From Typha latifolia (taxonomy: Eukaryota; Streptophyta; Magnoliopsida; Poales; Typhaceae), in assembly GCA_019914945.1 (NCBI GenBank), contig CM034105.1:4216001-4280000 (forward strand): a stretch of DNA of 64,000 nucleotides. Reading direction: 5' to 3'. The notes under the pieces are model-generated. The model made no database searches, was not told where the DNA came from, and saw nothing but the letters and a program-made list of their open reading frames with translations. Each line of letters begins with the position of its first letter. Positions within the stretch are counted from its first letter, which is position 1. The position numbers and the translations under genes are program-made. Of this stretch, positions 20,684 through 33,038 are shown one piece after another.

Positions 20684-23600
20684 ATGGACAAGACAGCTCT
20701 TTCAATGATGGCTAAGACTTCCCTTCAACCTGGCTTTCGGTTTCATCCAACTGATGTTGAGCTCGTTTTGTACTACTTAAAGAGAAAGTTGATGGGAAAG
20801 CCACTACATGTTGATGCCATTACAGAGATTGAGCTGTACAAATTCGCTCCATGGGATCTTCCAGGTAAATTGTTAATATTTATATTCTTCTCATTATAAT
20901 TGAGAGAATTATTCTTTTTTTTTTATCTCTGATCCTTATACTGGAAGTCATTCAACCGAAGTAGCAATTTCCCTGTTACGAAATTCATATATTTGCTCTG
21001 CCCTTTTTTTAAGTTGTTGTTCGCAAATAAACATAAGTCAAGCTTCTTGTACAGTTGGACTTGATGTATTATTTAATCATTGCCGAATCCCTTCTCCATG
21101 GATCCTGTAATGCATTTTATGTTCTTTCCATACTGCACTTTTCTTATGTCTTAACTATTATTTGTTTCTTATCATGGTAACTTTTCAATTTGTGCAGATA
21201 AATCTTCTTTACAAAGTCGAGATCGTGAGTGGTACTTCTTTTGTCCTAGATGTATGAAATATGCTAGTGGCTCAAGGACAAACCGTGCCACTGACCTTGG
21301 TTACTGGAAAACCACTGGAAAGGACAGACCAATAGACCATCATTCTCGTATCATTGGGATGAAGAAGACTCTGATATTTCATGTAGGCAAGGCTCCAAAA
21401 GGTGATAGAACTGATTGGGTCATGTACGAGTACAGATCAGAGGACAAGGAGTTGGCAAATGTGGGTTTCTCTCAGGTAAGCATTCTTTCTCTTGCAGAGA
21501 ACAGCTGTTTCACCTCTAGCTACGGTGGTTAAAGGATATCAGAAGTTCCTCTCTGCCTAATAACTTACATGATGATTGTTGCCTAAGTGTAGAAACTGTC
21601 ATGATTAATTTTATCCATGGATGTAACTGCGATAGTCATATTAATCTATTTGTTTCCTATTTGGATCTCCTACTCTTTTTATTATGAATTACTATGTTTT
21701 CCTCACCAAAGGGTTAATTACCAGGTACTCTTAAACTCTAAAAATAACACTTATTATCGTTATTATTTTATACATTTGGAGATATATCTTCTTTATGGTC
21801 TCTAAACAGTGCTGTTCAGGATAACTACTCATATATGTTCAAAATCTTTAATCTGCTAATGTCTTTCTATCTGTAGTGTAGTTATTTATGCTATCGACTG
21901 AATTACAGCTAAATTTCAGAGTTTTGTGGAATGCACAAGTTATTTTCCACACAATTGCCTTCTTATAACAGGGATGATTGTTGTCTAGCAGGAGGACAAC
22001 TAGAGTTACCCATTGATACTTGAATATCATATGTTACGGTAACTTTTTATTGTAAGATCACTTGGTCTTTCTTGAGCTACCAATTCTTTACTCTTTTGTT
22101 TAAGAAACCATCTTTTGTGCTATTGCTTGTACATGCTAGCTGGCATACATCTGCACAGACTGCTATTGGTCTTTTGAAGCTCCAACAACTCAACTAGTGA
22201 TTCACACATCACGACATCATAATCTAGCATGTTAGGAGATGCTTGTTTGTGGCAATGATTTGGTTCTTACTTCTACAAAAACAAACTATGACTAAGAAAG
22301 CATAATAATCTCGCACTGCTCATTCTGAAAATTTGATATACATATGTAGTTGTATAGGTTTCACTAAAAAGTATTCAGGTCCGAACATTTTTTAGATATC
22401 AAGTTCCTTTTCTCCGACATTCGCTAATTATAAATGCAATTCACATAACCTACAGATCCTCTCGTTTCTTGAGTATGATTGCAACTGTAAGTTCTTAATG
22501 AAGCCTAACAAGGAAGACCTTACTGAATTTTTTCCCTTTAATGGAATATATAACATTCAATGTGTTATGATGTTTTTGTAGCTTTTTGGCTCATGCAATG
22601 TAATTGTTTATAGCAGCTTTTGGTGCCTCTTGAAGAGTTTATTTTCTTTTTTTCTTGGTTATTTTTGTCAACGAGTAGGTTAATTTGTGTTTTCTCTTGC
22701 TGCAGGATGCATATGTACTCTGCAAAATTTTTAGGAAAAGTGGATCTGGTCCTAAAATAGGGGAACAATATGGTGCCCCTTTTAATGAAGAGGATTGGGA
22801 AGATGACACTACTGCTGAACCTTCCTTTTCTTTGCCTTCTATGTCTTGCCATTCTCCAGAACTAGTAGATGAAACCCCATTGGAACCCATTTGTCAACAG
22901 TCTGTTGTTTCTGGTTCTGGTCTGATGTCCTTTACTCCTGATCTTCCCATTAGTGATGATACTCCTGATCTTCTTGAGGCTGACGGGATATTCATAGATC
23001 AATTGCTTGCGCTTTTAAATGATTCTCCAATTCGTTCAGTGAATACTGATGGCAAGGTTGATGCATATGGCCCTCTTCAATGTTTGTTGCAAATGCATCT
23101 TTAATTTATGAATTGTATAACTCTTTTAATGCATGTTTCTGCAGATGCCTGATTCTGCCAGTCTGCACAAAAATGATAATGAGATGTTTGGTGTTGAACC
23201 TGTGGGGATATATGCTGAATTGGAGGATCTTACTGCTCAGGCAGGAGGTAGTCTGCACAAAAATTATAATGAGATATTTGGTGTCGACACTGAGGGGATA
23301 TATGATGAATTGGAGAATCTCCCTGCTCAGGCCGGAGCAAAATCCATTGACAACTTCTATCACCCCGTTGACATGGACAGTGAATATGCTATGCATCCTT
23401 TGCTATCAGAACTCAGAAGCAAAGATTATCTCGAGCTGAATGATATTTTTGGAGATACTTATCCCTATGAATTGGCAATGCCGAATGATTTATTTGCACA
23501 GAATCCACTTGAGCACTCTTCCCACTTTCAGATGGAGAATCAAAACTTAAATGTTGATAGCATTCTCACTACTGCTTCAGTCACAAACAATTCTCTTTTA

Positions 23601-23684
23601 ATAACACCCACCATTTCTGATGAACAATCAACCTCAATTTCAGATGTATGTAACTATATCGAGCAAGAATTAGCCTGGAGGTAA
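20684..23684 (+). CDS. NAC domain transcription factor, NAC082-like
   Basis: Four coding exons: 20684-20864, 21198-21475, 22706-23056 and 23145-23684, giving 449 aa in phase. The NAC DNA-binding domain occupies about residues 10-165. Its subdomains are visible in order: [20 protein letters not shown] (A), [13 protein letters not shown] (B), REWYFFCPR plus [16 protein letters not shown] (C), [17 protein letters not shown] (D) and [13 protein letters not shown] (E). The following [17 protein letters not shown] is typical of the NAC082/NAC103-like group, which has been linked to ribosomal or ER stress. The C-terminal half is acidic and presumably activating, with a 30-residue tandem repeat. No C-terminal membrane segment is encoded. 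A 5' leader intron starts at the GT at 19624. An extra downstream exon is possible. Subgroup assignment is moderate. Confidence 0.9.
23161..23340 (+). repeat. 90-bp in-frame tandem repeat inside NAC exon 4
   Basis: Two 90-base units (23161-23250 and 23251-23340) encode [20 protein letters not shown]... and [20 protein letters not shown]..., so a 30-residue acidic block occurs twice. The differences between the copies show that the duplication is not brand new. Confidence 0.93.
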
Positions 23685-24179
23685 CTTTAACTGTCCCTCC
23701 TGCTATTCTGATTTAATTATGGGAATCACTTATTCTAGTACTGATGGCTGCAGGACAAACAAATAAACTCCAATAAGAAGGGAAATCAGAGAGAAAAGAG
23801 TAAATTGAATTCCATCATCAGATTCTTTTCAATATTATCTCATGATGTAAAGCTGCAATCACTACCTTCATGGTGTGCATAATTATCTCTGCCTCCTGGG
23901 GTCCTGCTCTTGAGTATTGATACCAGGGCCTCCTTATAGTGTTCAGAGGACTGATACTACAACCTTCATCTATAGCTCATCAATTTACCTCCATCACATC
24001 CTCATTTTCTGTGGTCAGCTAAGGGATGCATTTCAAAGGGTTATCAAACAGCTTTTTGTCCGGTCAAAAAAAGTTGGTATAGAAAACTTATTATCTGTAT
24101 ATACTTCATACTGCACTTCTGCTGCAGACTTCCTGGTCATCTATTGTGGAAGTGGAACATTGGAACATCCTATTTAAGA

Positions 24180-27100
24180 TGATTCATTCTGGTTGAGGCT
24201 GAGGTTATCTGCAGATATCTGCTTTATAAGATTAAGATATGGTTTGCTACTTTGCCAGATAATACCGGCGCTTTATCCTCTGTTCCAGATTATGGTTATC
24301 TTGACATGTCCTCAGCATAGGCCTTTTCGTTTCTCGGTGTCTCAGCTTTGATTTGTCCTTCCTCAATAAGATTGGGGGATTGGAAGGAGACTGAAGGCTG
24401 TCTGGTGGCAAATGTAATTTTATCTTTACCTTTAGTGTGAGCCAACTTTTAGACCGTCATTTGTAATAACTTATTGGAATATAGAGCTCATACTTCATTG
24501 TAGCTCTGTACTCTTTATTTTATTTGGACCTTCAGTTGTAATAACACAATGGAATAATGAAATAATCACTTGATAGATGTGAATGTGATGGATATGCTGC
24601 TTGGCATGGATTGCAAATTAGTCCTATATGCTGCTTGTCAAAGTATGCATCACATAGTAGATGTGGATGGGAATGTGAATAAACAAACCCGAGCCAACTT
24701 AAACTACTCTATATGTGATTAATTCTCTCACTTTCCTCTTCTCAAGGATTACAGACAAAAAGGATATTAGACCTTAGATCGTGACAACTTCCAACAGTGT
24801 GTTAATCCTCCTACGTGCATTTTTGTTGTTGGGACTAGTTAGGTGTAGTTTGTGCCCATATTAGGCCACGCACCTTCCTAGCTTAAATCAGAGGTCAAAC
24901 CAGAACACTAGAAACTATAAGGCCCAGGGGAAAAAGAAAAACATAGGGTCAGAATTAGAACCCTCTCTTCCATGGCAATCTCGTCCCATGCCGACCAATT
25001 AATTCTTATGTACTGATACCTTTGTAGCACGGCGAATTTATATAGTGTTCTGAAAAATATTTATGTGACATAATTACGAGGGAAATCGATGCATTGTTTT
25101 GATTTAATGTCGCTTTTATTTTCCCGATCACAACCGTCTCGCCGCAATCCGATCACTTCATCAGAATTATCTCATCTATAATATCAGTATTATTATATAT
25201 CTTCACCATTAATACATGCATTCACATGAACATATGAAACATAAATTCGAAGCGCATTCGATAAACTAAAACATAATTTGACAATATTCTTAAGAGATGA
25301 ACAAAATTGTTCGTTGTATGAGCTTAAGTATTTGAACATGAAAAGAATTAACACGCAGAGAGAGTAAGAGATATTAGTTAGTCGAGTGATTAAAATATCA
25401 CAAAAAGATAAAATAAAGATAGTTAAAGTCTAGATTGTATAGTAATTAACCATATATTTTACCAGAATGATCAATTGAAGCTTGTAGTTCGGTGAGGATC
25501 GACAACATCAGATCTCGACCTCAAGAGGTTTGGTACGTATCTTTAATGCCCACTGTCGATCCATCGCAGTTGATGGTCCACTGTTCATAGCGTGTTCCAT
25601 AAGGTACGATCGACAGCGAGATATATAGTAGATATGGTCTCAACTTAAGATACGCAACGTGGCATTAATTATGAGGCCTGAGCATCACATTGGATTAACG
25701 AATGTGACAAGGAGAGCTCGGTTGGTGATCTGGCATGCTACATTAAAGTTAACCAGGCATGTTATGTTAATAAGTTCTTTAATTTGTTTCTGAGATACAA
25801 TTGAAGACACGTACGACGATCATGGGTTCGTGTCATTAAATTAATTACCTCCATCGAGCCATAATTATATCCCAAAGTCCAAACGCTAGCTACGTGATGT
25901 TTGTGGATAGAATTAATGGATAAAATGCAACTTTCAATCTATTATTCTTTGGCCAAAGCAACAGAAGCCCACTACTTGTGTCGTCATGAATATATTTTGA
26001 GAGTTTTTTTTTTTAATTTTTAATTTTTTTTATAAGCAGTCTGTGATTCCTCTCAAAACTATTAATATATAATTTTTTGCCACATAAGCAGCAACATCGG
26101 GTGTAAATTTTTTAGGCAAATCGTGCACTTGGAAAGAGTGGTATAGGCTTTAGGATAATAAATCACTTTCACTAAAAGATGATTAACTAAATTTATGTTT
26201 AAAAAATGATTTATATAGTTGAAATGACTATGATGAAATAATACTTATAGTATTTTAATTAATAATTTTTAACTTATGATATGATAGTTGAACTGTTCGT
26301 TAGCTAATACAAATTACTGGCTCCTCAAAATATTAAAGAATAATTTCACATCAAAATAAAAATTAAAAAATTAAAAAAATAAAAAGTAAGGAAACTTATT
26401 AAAGTTTTTTGAGGTTTTCAATTAATAGCTTAAAGATTAGTTAGGTGATCTTAGACAATACATAATGCAACTAATAGAGCTAGGCCAAGAGCTGATTAGT
26501 CTTCGTCTTCTTCACTCCTTTCTAACCATTCTATTGTTTAAACTCCAATTCTCTCTTCTTCAGTGTTATTGATATTGATATGATTCCTTATATTAGAGTG
26601 CACGCTGTAATATCTGAAAGTTCTTTTCTTTAAAAGGAAAATAAAAGTTAGCCATATATTGGAGACCAAAAGCTATACCAGCTTATAGAAAAAAAAAACT
26701 CTCATCCCATGTATATTCCCATGTCCTAGATTTCTATCTCGGTTGTCAAGCTAATCTACAGTTTGATTAGCTTCTCTAAAAAATATGCATAATTTTATAA
26801 GTATATATAATATATAATAAAGTAAAAATATCACCGGTGATAGAGTGAAGCGCCCACGAGGCTTTACTAGAACGAATATTGATCAGCAGATGAGAATCTG
26901 ATTCTATCTAAACAAATTGCCACGGTATCAGCATAGAGAGCCGAGTGATAGTTGCCGCATTTCGCACAATTAATCTGTCGGACAACGAAGTCTAATATCC
27001 GAAAATTAATGAGATATTTTTCGCCTACTATCTTTCCCTTTCCAAAAAAAATAGAAAAAAAGAAGAAATTACTTCAAAATATAGCCAAGTTCATGAGCTG

Positions 27101-27660
27101 CTGTAACTTTATCTTTTACTCGGATAAAAGTTACTCCCCAAAATATAAAATATAGACAAAGTCACATGAAATCGTTGTACTATCTGACTTGACACTCCTA
27201 TCTATGGTTGGCTGTCCATTCCATTTCGACTTTCCCGTGAATTCGAATTTGTATCTCTCTGTAAATAGAGGATTTTTCAAACAAAATATCCCAAAGGTTT
27301 TTTTTTCTTCTTCTTCTTTTGATAAAATAAGATCACAAAGTAATAAAGTTATTTTAAAGGTAAAGAAGAAGAGAATTACGTATTACTATACTAATAGATC
27401 TTTAAACCATTATTTACTTACTGCATCAATATTAAGAAAAAAAATACTTATATCAAAATAAAGATTTCATATTCTATATGTGAACGGGCTTTATGCCGTT
27501 CCACGTATCATGCGGATACGAGTGCATTTAGCAATTAAGATGACGCGAAAATGGACAAGGAAAGCTTCAAACAGAAAACTGTGAGGAACTCATCACTTCT
27601 CCCTCATATATTTACCTTGGGCATAACAAGATAAGAACGAATTAAATACCACTTCTAAAG
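24180..27660. other. NAC 3' region and long intergenic region
   Basis: The first few hundred bases are likely NAC 3' UTR. After that comes AT-rich sequence without any coding region I can support. A GC-richer patch at 25480-25640 and a small patch at 27480-27560 hold no recognisable gene. Confidence 0.55.
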
Positions 27661-27670
27661 TTAATTTCCT

Positions 27671-27700
27671 CTCTTTCTCTCTCTCTCTCTCTCTCTCTGT
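27671..27700. repeat. (CT)n microsatellite in the SWEET leader
   Basis: About 14 CT units followed by short AT and GA-rich tracts lie 125-150 bases upstream of the SWEET ATG. Confidence 0.85.
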
Positions 27701-27823
27701 ACATATATATATAGATAGATAGAAAGAGAGAGAAAGAGAATTATACACATTAAGATAGATATCAACACCTCTTCTTCTCTTAGTTCGCTCTCACAAGGGC
27801 AAAAGGCAGAGGAGAAGGGAGTG

Positions 27824-30114
27824 ATGGACGTCCTACATTTCTTGTTTGGAATTTTCGGTGGGTTTGGTGTCATTTTAGCTCTTTTTTATGTTTCTGTGTT
27901 ATATTTTTAAGCATATGATCTGAGAGATGGGTGTTGAGAAGTATTATTATCTAACTTGTTGCAGGAAATGCAACTGCTCTGTTTCTTTTCTTGTCTCCCA
28001 TGTAAGTATCTCTCAACTTTCTTACTTAATTATTCATGAGCAAAAAGATGGCAATTTTCTAGTAATACTTTGCATCTCTATTTGCATTTTTAAAGAGGTA
28101 ATTATGAAATTTAGGTAGCTTTATAACATGCACATATTTTTTTTTTAATTTTACAGTCTCACATTTCGGAGGATCATAACACACAAATCAACAGAGGATT
28201 TCTCAGGGGTTCCATATAATATGACCTTGCTCAATTGCCTCCTCTCAGCTTGGTAATGAACTCCCTCCCTCCTCTTCTAATATCCATATTTTTTAATATC
28301 TTGTTACCAATATGGGTTGAAGAATATATCTAAATAAAGATTTCTATGTCCCTTTTATTATTTGTATTTACACTTGGAAGAAAAGAAATGGATACAGATG
28401 CAGTTATGCTACTCTTTGATGTATTAATTAGTTTGTTTATATCCTTTAAATATACTGCTTCTTGATGCCTTCTTTTCCCCCTTATCTAAGTTGCATTGTT
28501 ATTATCCTATATAGCTTTAGATGGCTTATGCTAGCTTGGAAGAGGGGTTCAAAAAATGGCTACATTCACAAAACTTTCTAGTTAGCTCTATTATAGAAAA
28601 TTTTGATAATTATGATAGTGATGAAAATTAATCAATTGCACTCATCTCAATATTGTTTGATATGTTAACATTACTGTCGCATCCTATTAGTCTTATGACA
28701 GAAGTTATGAGTTTGATTTTTAATAGATGTTAGGATTTAATTTTTGATAATTTTTTTTAATTATTTGGGCCTTTTGGTTTGTTTCTTGTTAGGATTTAAA
28801 AAGAAAAAAAAGAATATTTTTACAATTTGTTAATTAATAGGAGAGCTAGGCAATCATAAAGTTATCCCAATCATTCAAAGGCTAAGAATTCTAGTGGCTA
28901 CATGGAACTCAATAATTGAGCCATTTGGTATTATTAGTGCTTTCACATAATTAATTATTCAAATCCCATGGACCTATACAATCAAAGCCCACTAACTATG
29001 CATTCATGCATTGATGAGCTAAGTGCATAGGCATCAATTTTTCAGTTATTTATCATTGATTAAAGTTTTTTTTTTTTTGGGATAGATTTTAATGAGGTTG
29101 GACATTACCAGTAATGGCTTCTAAATTCAAGTAGCATAAACTGAATACTTTTTGATAATTAAGCTGTAACTTTAGCATATGATTCTGCCTCCCATCTCTT
29201 GTGAAGGTATGGATTGCCATTCATCTCACCAAATAACCTGCTAGTGTCGACGATCAACGGCGCCGGTGCGGCGATCGAGGCAGTGTATGTATTGATATTT
29301 CTTATATTTGCACGTAATAAGCTGAGGGCAAGAATGGCAGGCCTTCTCGGCCTTGTCTCCGCCGTCTTTGCGACGGTCGCCCTCGTCTCCCTGCTCGCCC
29401 TCCATGGCCAGTCTCGCAAGATCTTCTGTGGCTTTGCTGCTGCTATCTTCTCCATCTGCATGTATGCTTCTCCTCTCTCCATCATGGTACTCTCTCTTAT
29501 ACCTTGTGTTTTTTTTTATTGGCTTCACTTATATTCCTTTTCTCTTTTGCAATTTTTAACTAATCTTCATTTGTAAGATATCTAAACACTAATTACTACT
29601 GATTTATATGCAGAGATTGGTGATCAAAACCAAAAGCGTAGAGTTCATGCCCTTCTTCCTCTCATTGTTTGTGTTCTTATGTGGGACTTCTTGGTTCATC
29701 TATGGATTACTCGGTCGCGATCCTTTCGTTGCGGTATCGAAAATTTTCTTCAATATTTTGCTTTTACCTACAATTTTTTATTTTTTTTGGGAGTTCTTAA
29801 GAGCTAGCCAGAAGGTTAAGTAATATAGAAGAAAGTTAATGACACTTTAAGCCAAACTATAGGGTGATGAAATAATTTTTTTCTTCCCTTACTAGAAATA
29901 TTGAGGAAGTACATAAAAGATCTTGTATACATAGACAATTACTTGTATATATATGATCAAGCATTACTATTTGCAGGTGCCTAATGGATGTGGGAGTTTG
30001 CTGGGTGCCATGCAGTTAATCCTGTATGCCATTTATAGGAAGAACAAAGGAGGTGAAGCCACCAAAGGAGAGAACTCCATGGAGATGATGAGTGATGCCA
30101 AATCCAGCAAAGTT

Positions 30115-30150
<36 letters not shown>

Positions 30151-30210
30151 ACTAAGAGTATGGAGAAGATAAACAACCAAGTCCACCACCAAAAAGACAA
30201 CCAAGTGTAG
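27824..30210 (+). CDS. SWEET1: SWEET1-type bidirectional sugar transporter
   Basis: Six coding exons: 27824-27857, 27965-28001 (the usual 37-base SWEET exon), 28157-28252, 29207-29486, 29614-29733 and 29977-30210, giving 266 aa in phase. Two MtN3/saliva three-helix bundles are linked by a single helix. The first bundle runs from [20 protein letters not shown] through [17 protein letters not shown] to [15 protein letters not shown]. The second runs from [20 protein letters not shown] to [13 protein letters not shown]. The prolines and asparagine of the transport path are present. SWEET1 relatives move glucose down its gradient across the plasma membrane. The cytosolic tail is charged and contains an asparagine run just before NQV at the C-terminus. 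Intron 3 is the longest (954 bases). I choose the SWEET1 clade by overall similarity. Confidence 0.94.
30115..30150 (+). repeat. (AAC)n run encoding poly-asparagine in the SWEET tail
   Basis: About 12 consecutive asparagine codons lie in the cytosolic C-terminal tail of the SWEET protein. This is a coding trinucleotide repeat and likely length-polymorphic. Confidence 0.93.
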
Positions 30211-31172
30211 CCAAATTAATTTATGAAGGCTGTTTCCATTGTTGCTTACTTCATCTTTCTCTCTCTCTATTGTTGTCTTCTTCCTCTCTTTTTTGTTTTG
30301 GTTGTATTTCTTGTGTTGTTTTAAAGCAACTATCTATGCTTACACATGAAGTTTGTCTCTATTGGTTATATTTTGATTTAGGACTCTTTTTGATGCCCTT
30401 TTTGGCTGTAAAACTTCTTTTCTTTATCCTCTTATGTTATTTTTATCCAACAAGACAAATGAAAAGGGCCCAAGTGGGATAGAAAAAGTCAACAATATCA
30501 TATGACCTTTTTTTTCTCTTTTCCTTCCACCCAATAGGAGACATCTTGATAGAATTATTTAGACCTAAGTGGCAAACATGTAGAATAGCCAAGAAATTAC
30601 ATCAGGTACTAACTAAATTGGTTTTAACCTAAGTGATTGCTATATAATTCTCTTCGTTAATTTCAAGTGTGAGATTTAGCATGTTCAATAATGACAAGAC
30701 TGTCCTTGAAGCTTAGCATTTAGATAATTAATTTAGCTCCAATGGTATATCAAGGTTGAGTATAATAAAGAACCTCCCGAGAATATTCCTATAAAAATAA
30801 TATGCCATAGTTTTAGCCCCAAAGTTGATGAAGACTTAAAAGTAGCAAGAAACAAAATTATATATATATATATATAATTGATCATAAAAATTAAAATAAA
30901 ATGGCATAGTGCATTTATATTCAATCTTAGTCACTATTCCAAGTAAAACAACAACACAATTTCTTTGGTGTGGAACATTCTCCTTCTACATAGTTATGCT
31001 ATATAAATATAGTTAATAATAATGGTTAATTAGTTAAATGGGCTCATATTATGTAAGAGTTTTCAAATTCGAATCCTAGTAGCATTGATATTTAGTAGGA
31101 CTGAGTGTCTTAAACTCATGTGCCAGTTGAAGCATTTATTTTTAATATGACTCATAAATTATGAGTCATAGC
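30211..31172. other. SWEET 3' region, intergenic
   Basis: AT-rich with an AT repeat at 30859-30878. No gene seen. Confidence 0.55.
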
Positions 31173-32459
31173 TAAGGGTGAAAATGGGTCAGATTAATTT
31201 CGACCCGACTTGCTACTCGAGCTAGATCTGATCGAATACAAATAAAAAATTTCTATCCGATTCAGATCCGGATTGAAATACAGATAGTATGTTTAAGAAA
31301 AATTCAGATTTGAATACAGATACGAATATAGTTAATGTTATCTAATTTGAATTTGGATAACTGATATTCATTTAACCGCTTTGTATAAATACCCAACCCT
31401 CTAAACCACCCTAACCCTGCTCTCTCCATCTCTCCCAATTGGTAGTTGCCTCCACCCCTAACTCTCTAAAATCTCTCCTTGCCATCATCGATCACCGTTT
31501 TTGTCGCCACCACCTCTTCAAACTCTCCGCCGCCATCACCACTTTGTTGTGGCATCATTAAGCTCCGCCTGCTACGGTCCTCTCTCCTCGAGCTCGTTGC
31601 CACCAAGCTTCACCTCCTCTACTCCTCCCTCCTTGAGCTCGCTGTCACCAAGCTTCACCTCCTCTGGTCCTCCCTCCTCGAGCTCGCCTTCACCAAGCTG
31701 CGCCTCCTCTGGTCCTCCCTCATCGAGCTCGCCATCACCAAGCTCCGCCTCCTTCGATCCTCCTCCTCGAGCTCACCGTCACCAAGTGAGGGGGAGGAAG
31801 AGCACAATGAGGAAGAGGAGAAGATGATGGCATCTGTTGCTCCTGAGAAGTGGGATGTATTGGGTCTTAGCCAAGCCATGGTATGGACTTGTTTCAGCTT
31901 CATTAACGATGGGATCATTATTTTGATCAAGGGTAGTTAGCTCTATTTTTGTTAGATTTTACTTCTGACTTGAGATTAATTTCTTGTTTTGTTTCATTGT
32001 TTGGTTTATTTTTCTAATGTGGTATGTGTATTTCTAAAGTAGAATAGAACCTGGAGGAGTTCCATACAAACAACCATTCTTTTGTGGGTGTCTCTAAAAA
32101 TCGTAAGTAATTCGGCATGGTTGACAATGATTTCCTGAAAATAATCGTAAGTAATTAGAGAGGTATAAGTATGTTTTAGATTATCTAATCAAAATATCAT
32201 TTTATCAGCACTTTTGAAAATATTCTATTTGCAATCACTTTTGTGTTAATTGTGTCTAAAATACAAGTTATAATCCGTTTATAATTCGATACATATCAAT
32301 TTAAGGTTAAATCAGTATTTAGAAATTATTCGTATTCGTTTAGTTAGGATATGATTTCAGATTTTACTATCCGTTTAATATTCGTATCCGAATTGAAAAT
32401 ATAAATTCGGATATGATTTGAGTACTATGTAGTACGTATCCGATCCATTTTCACTCCTA
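31173..32459. mobile_element. non-autonomous hAT-like element with an internal minisatellite
   Basis: The left end AAGGGTGAAAATGGGTCAGA and the right end, which reads TAGGAGTGAAAATGGATCGG on the opposite strand, form matching terminal inverted repeats. Flanks GTCATAGC and GTCTAGCT resemble an 8-base target duplication with an indel. Subterminal regions at both ends are rich in ATCCGAAT/ATTCGGAT words. The interior lacks a transposase but holds a GC-rich insert with a 45-base tandem repeat in a leaky open frame (31479-31940), a likely captured or amplified fragment. The hAT call is from terminus style. Confidence 0.68.
31575..31788. repeat. 45-bp minisatellite, about 4.5 copies
   Basis: Each unit encodes in one frame a 15-residue block of the type SSLLELAVTKLHLLW, repeated with point differences. 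Units share GAGCTCG and CACCAAGC. It lies inside the hAT-like element. Confidence 0.9.
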
Positions 32460-33038
32460 GTCTAGCTTAATCATAAGCGGACAAAAGATTAATTCTTTTA
32501 GATATATATATTAGATAACTAAATCAATCATCCTCATAATAGAGAACCGGAATAATTTCAAATGATATACATATAATGCGCTAATAAAGTTACAGTAAAT
32601 ACCAACAAAATAATCAGGGAAAAAAATCACATCCATAATCTTCCTATAGTATCCAATCGCTGAGCTCCACATCATCCTACAATCCTTCCTTGCAGCCTAT
32701 CAAACGTCGGGCACTACTGCCGTCAGCTGTACGGAATCCGACTCTCCGGTAAAGTATACGCAATGCTCACTAAACACAACTAAAGAACTCCACGTGTCGA
32801 CCTTTGCTCCCATCCTTATTACAAGCCGTCCTCTTCCTGCTGCATCCGATCCCCTGTCTCCTTCGCCATCCCCACCGTCTCGTTTATAACGGCGGCAGAG
32901 AGGAAGGAATCCAATGCTTTTCCCTACCAAACCTTCATAAGACGCCTCTCTCTGTCTCTCTCTCTCTCCATGGCAACTTTAAAACCCTAGCCCTATCCCT
33001 AACTCTACTCCTGCTGCTAACAGTAAACGATCTCTCCA
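32460..33038 (+). promoter_or_regulatory. BTB gene promoter and 5' leader
   Basis: GC content rises from about 32700. A CT-rich leader (32946-32969) is followed by AAAACCCTAG (telo-box core) at 32981-32990. Two short upstream frames are visible, starting at the ATGs at 32911 and 32970; both end before the main ATG. Confidence 0.5.

Noticed and set aside
26952..27461. two open frames in the long intergenic region as genes
   Set aside because: Low-complexity Lys/Tyr/Phe-rich translations of AT-rich DNA with no splice or promoter context.
31479..31940. 153-aa leucine-rich protein gene
   Set aside because: The leucine pattern comes from a 45-bp tandem repeat inside a transposon-like element; all three frames are open.
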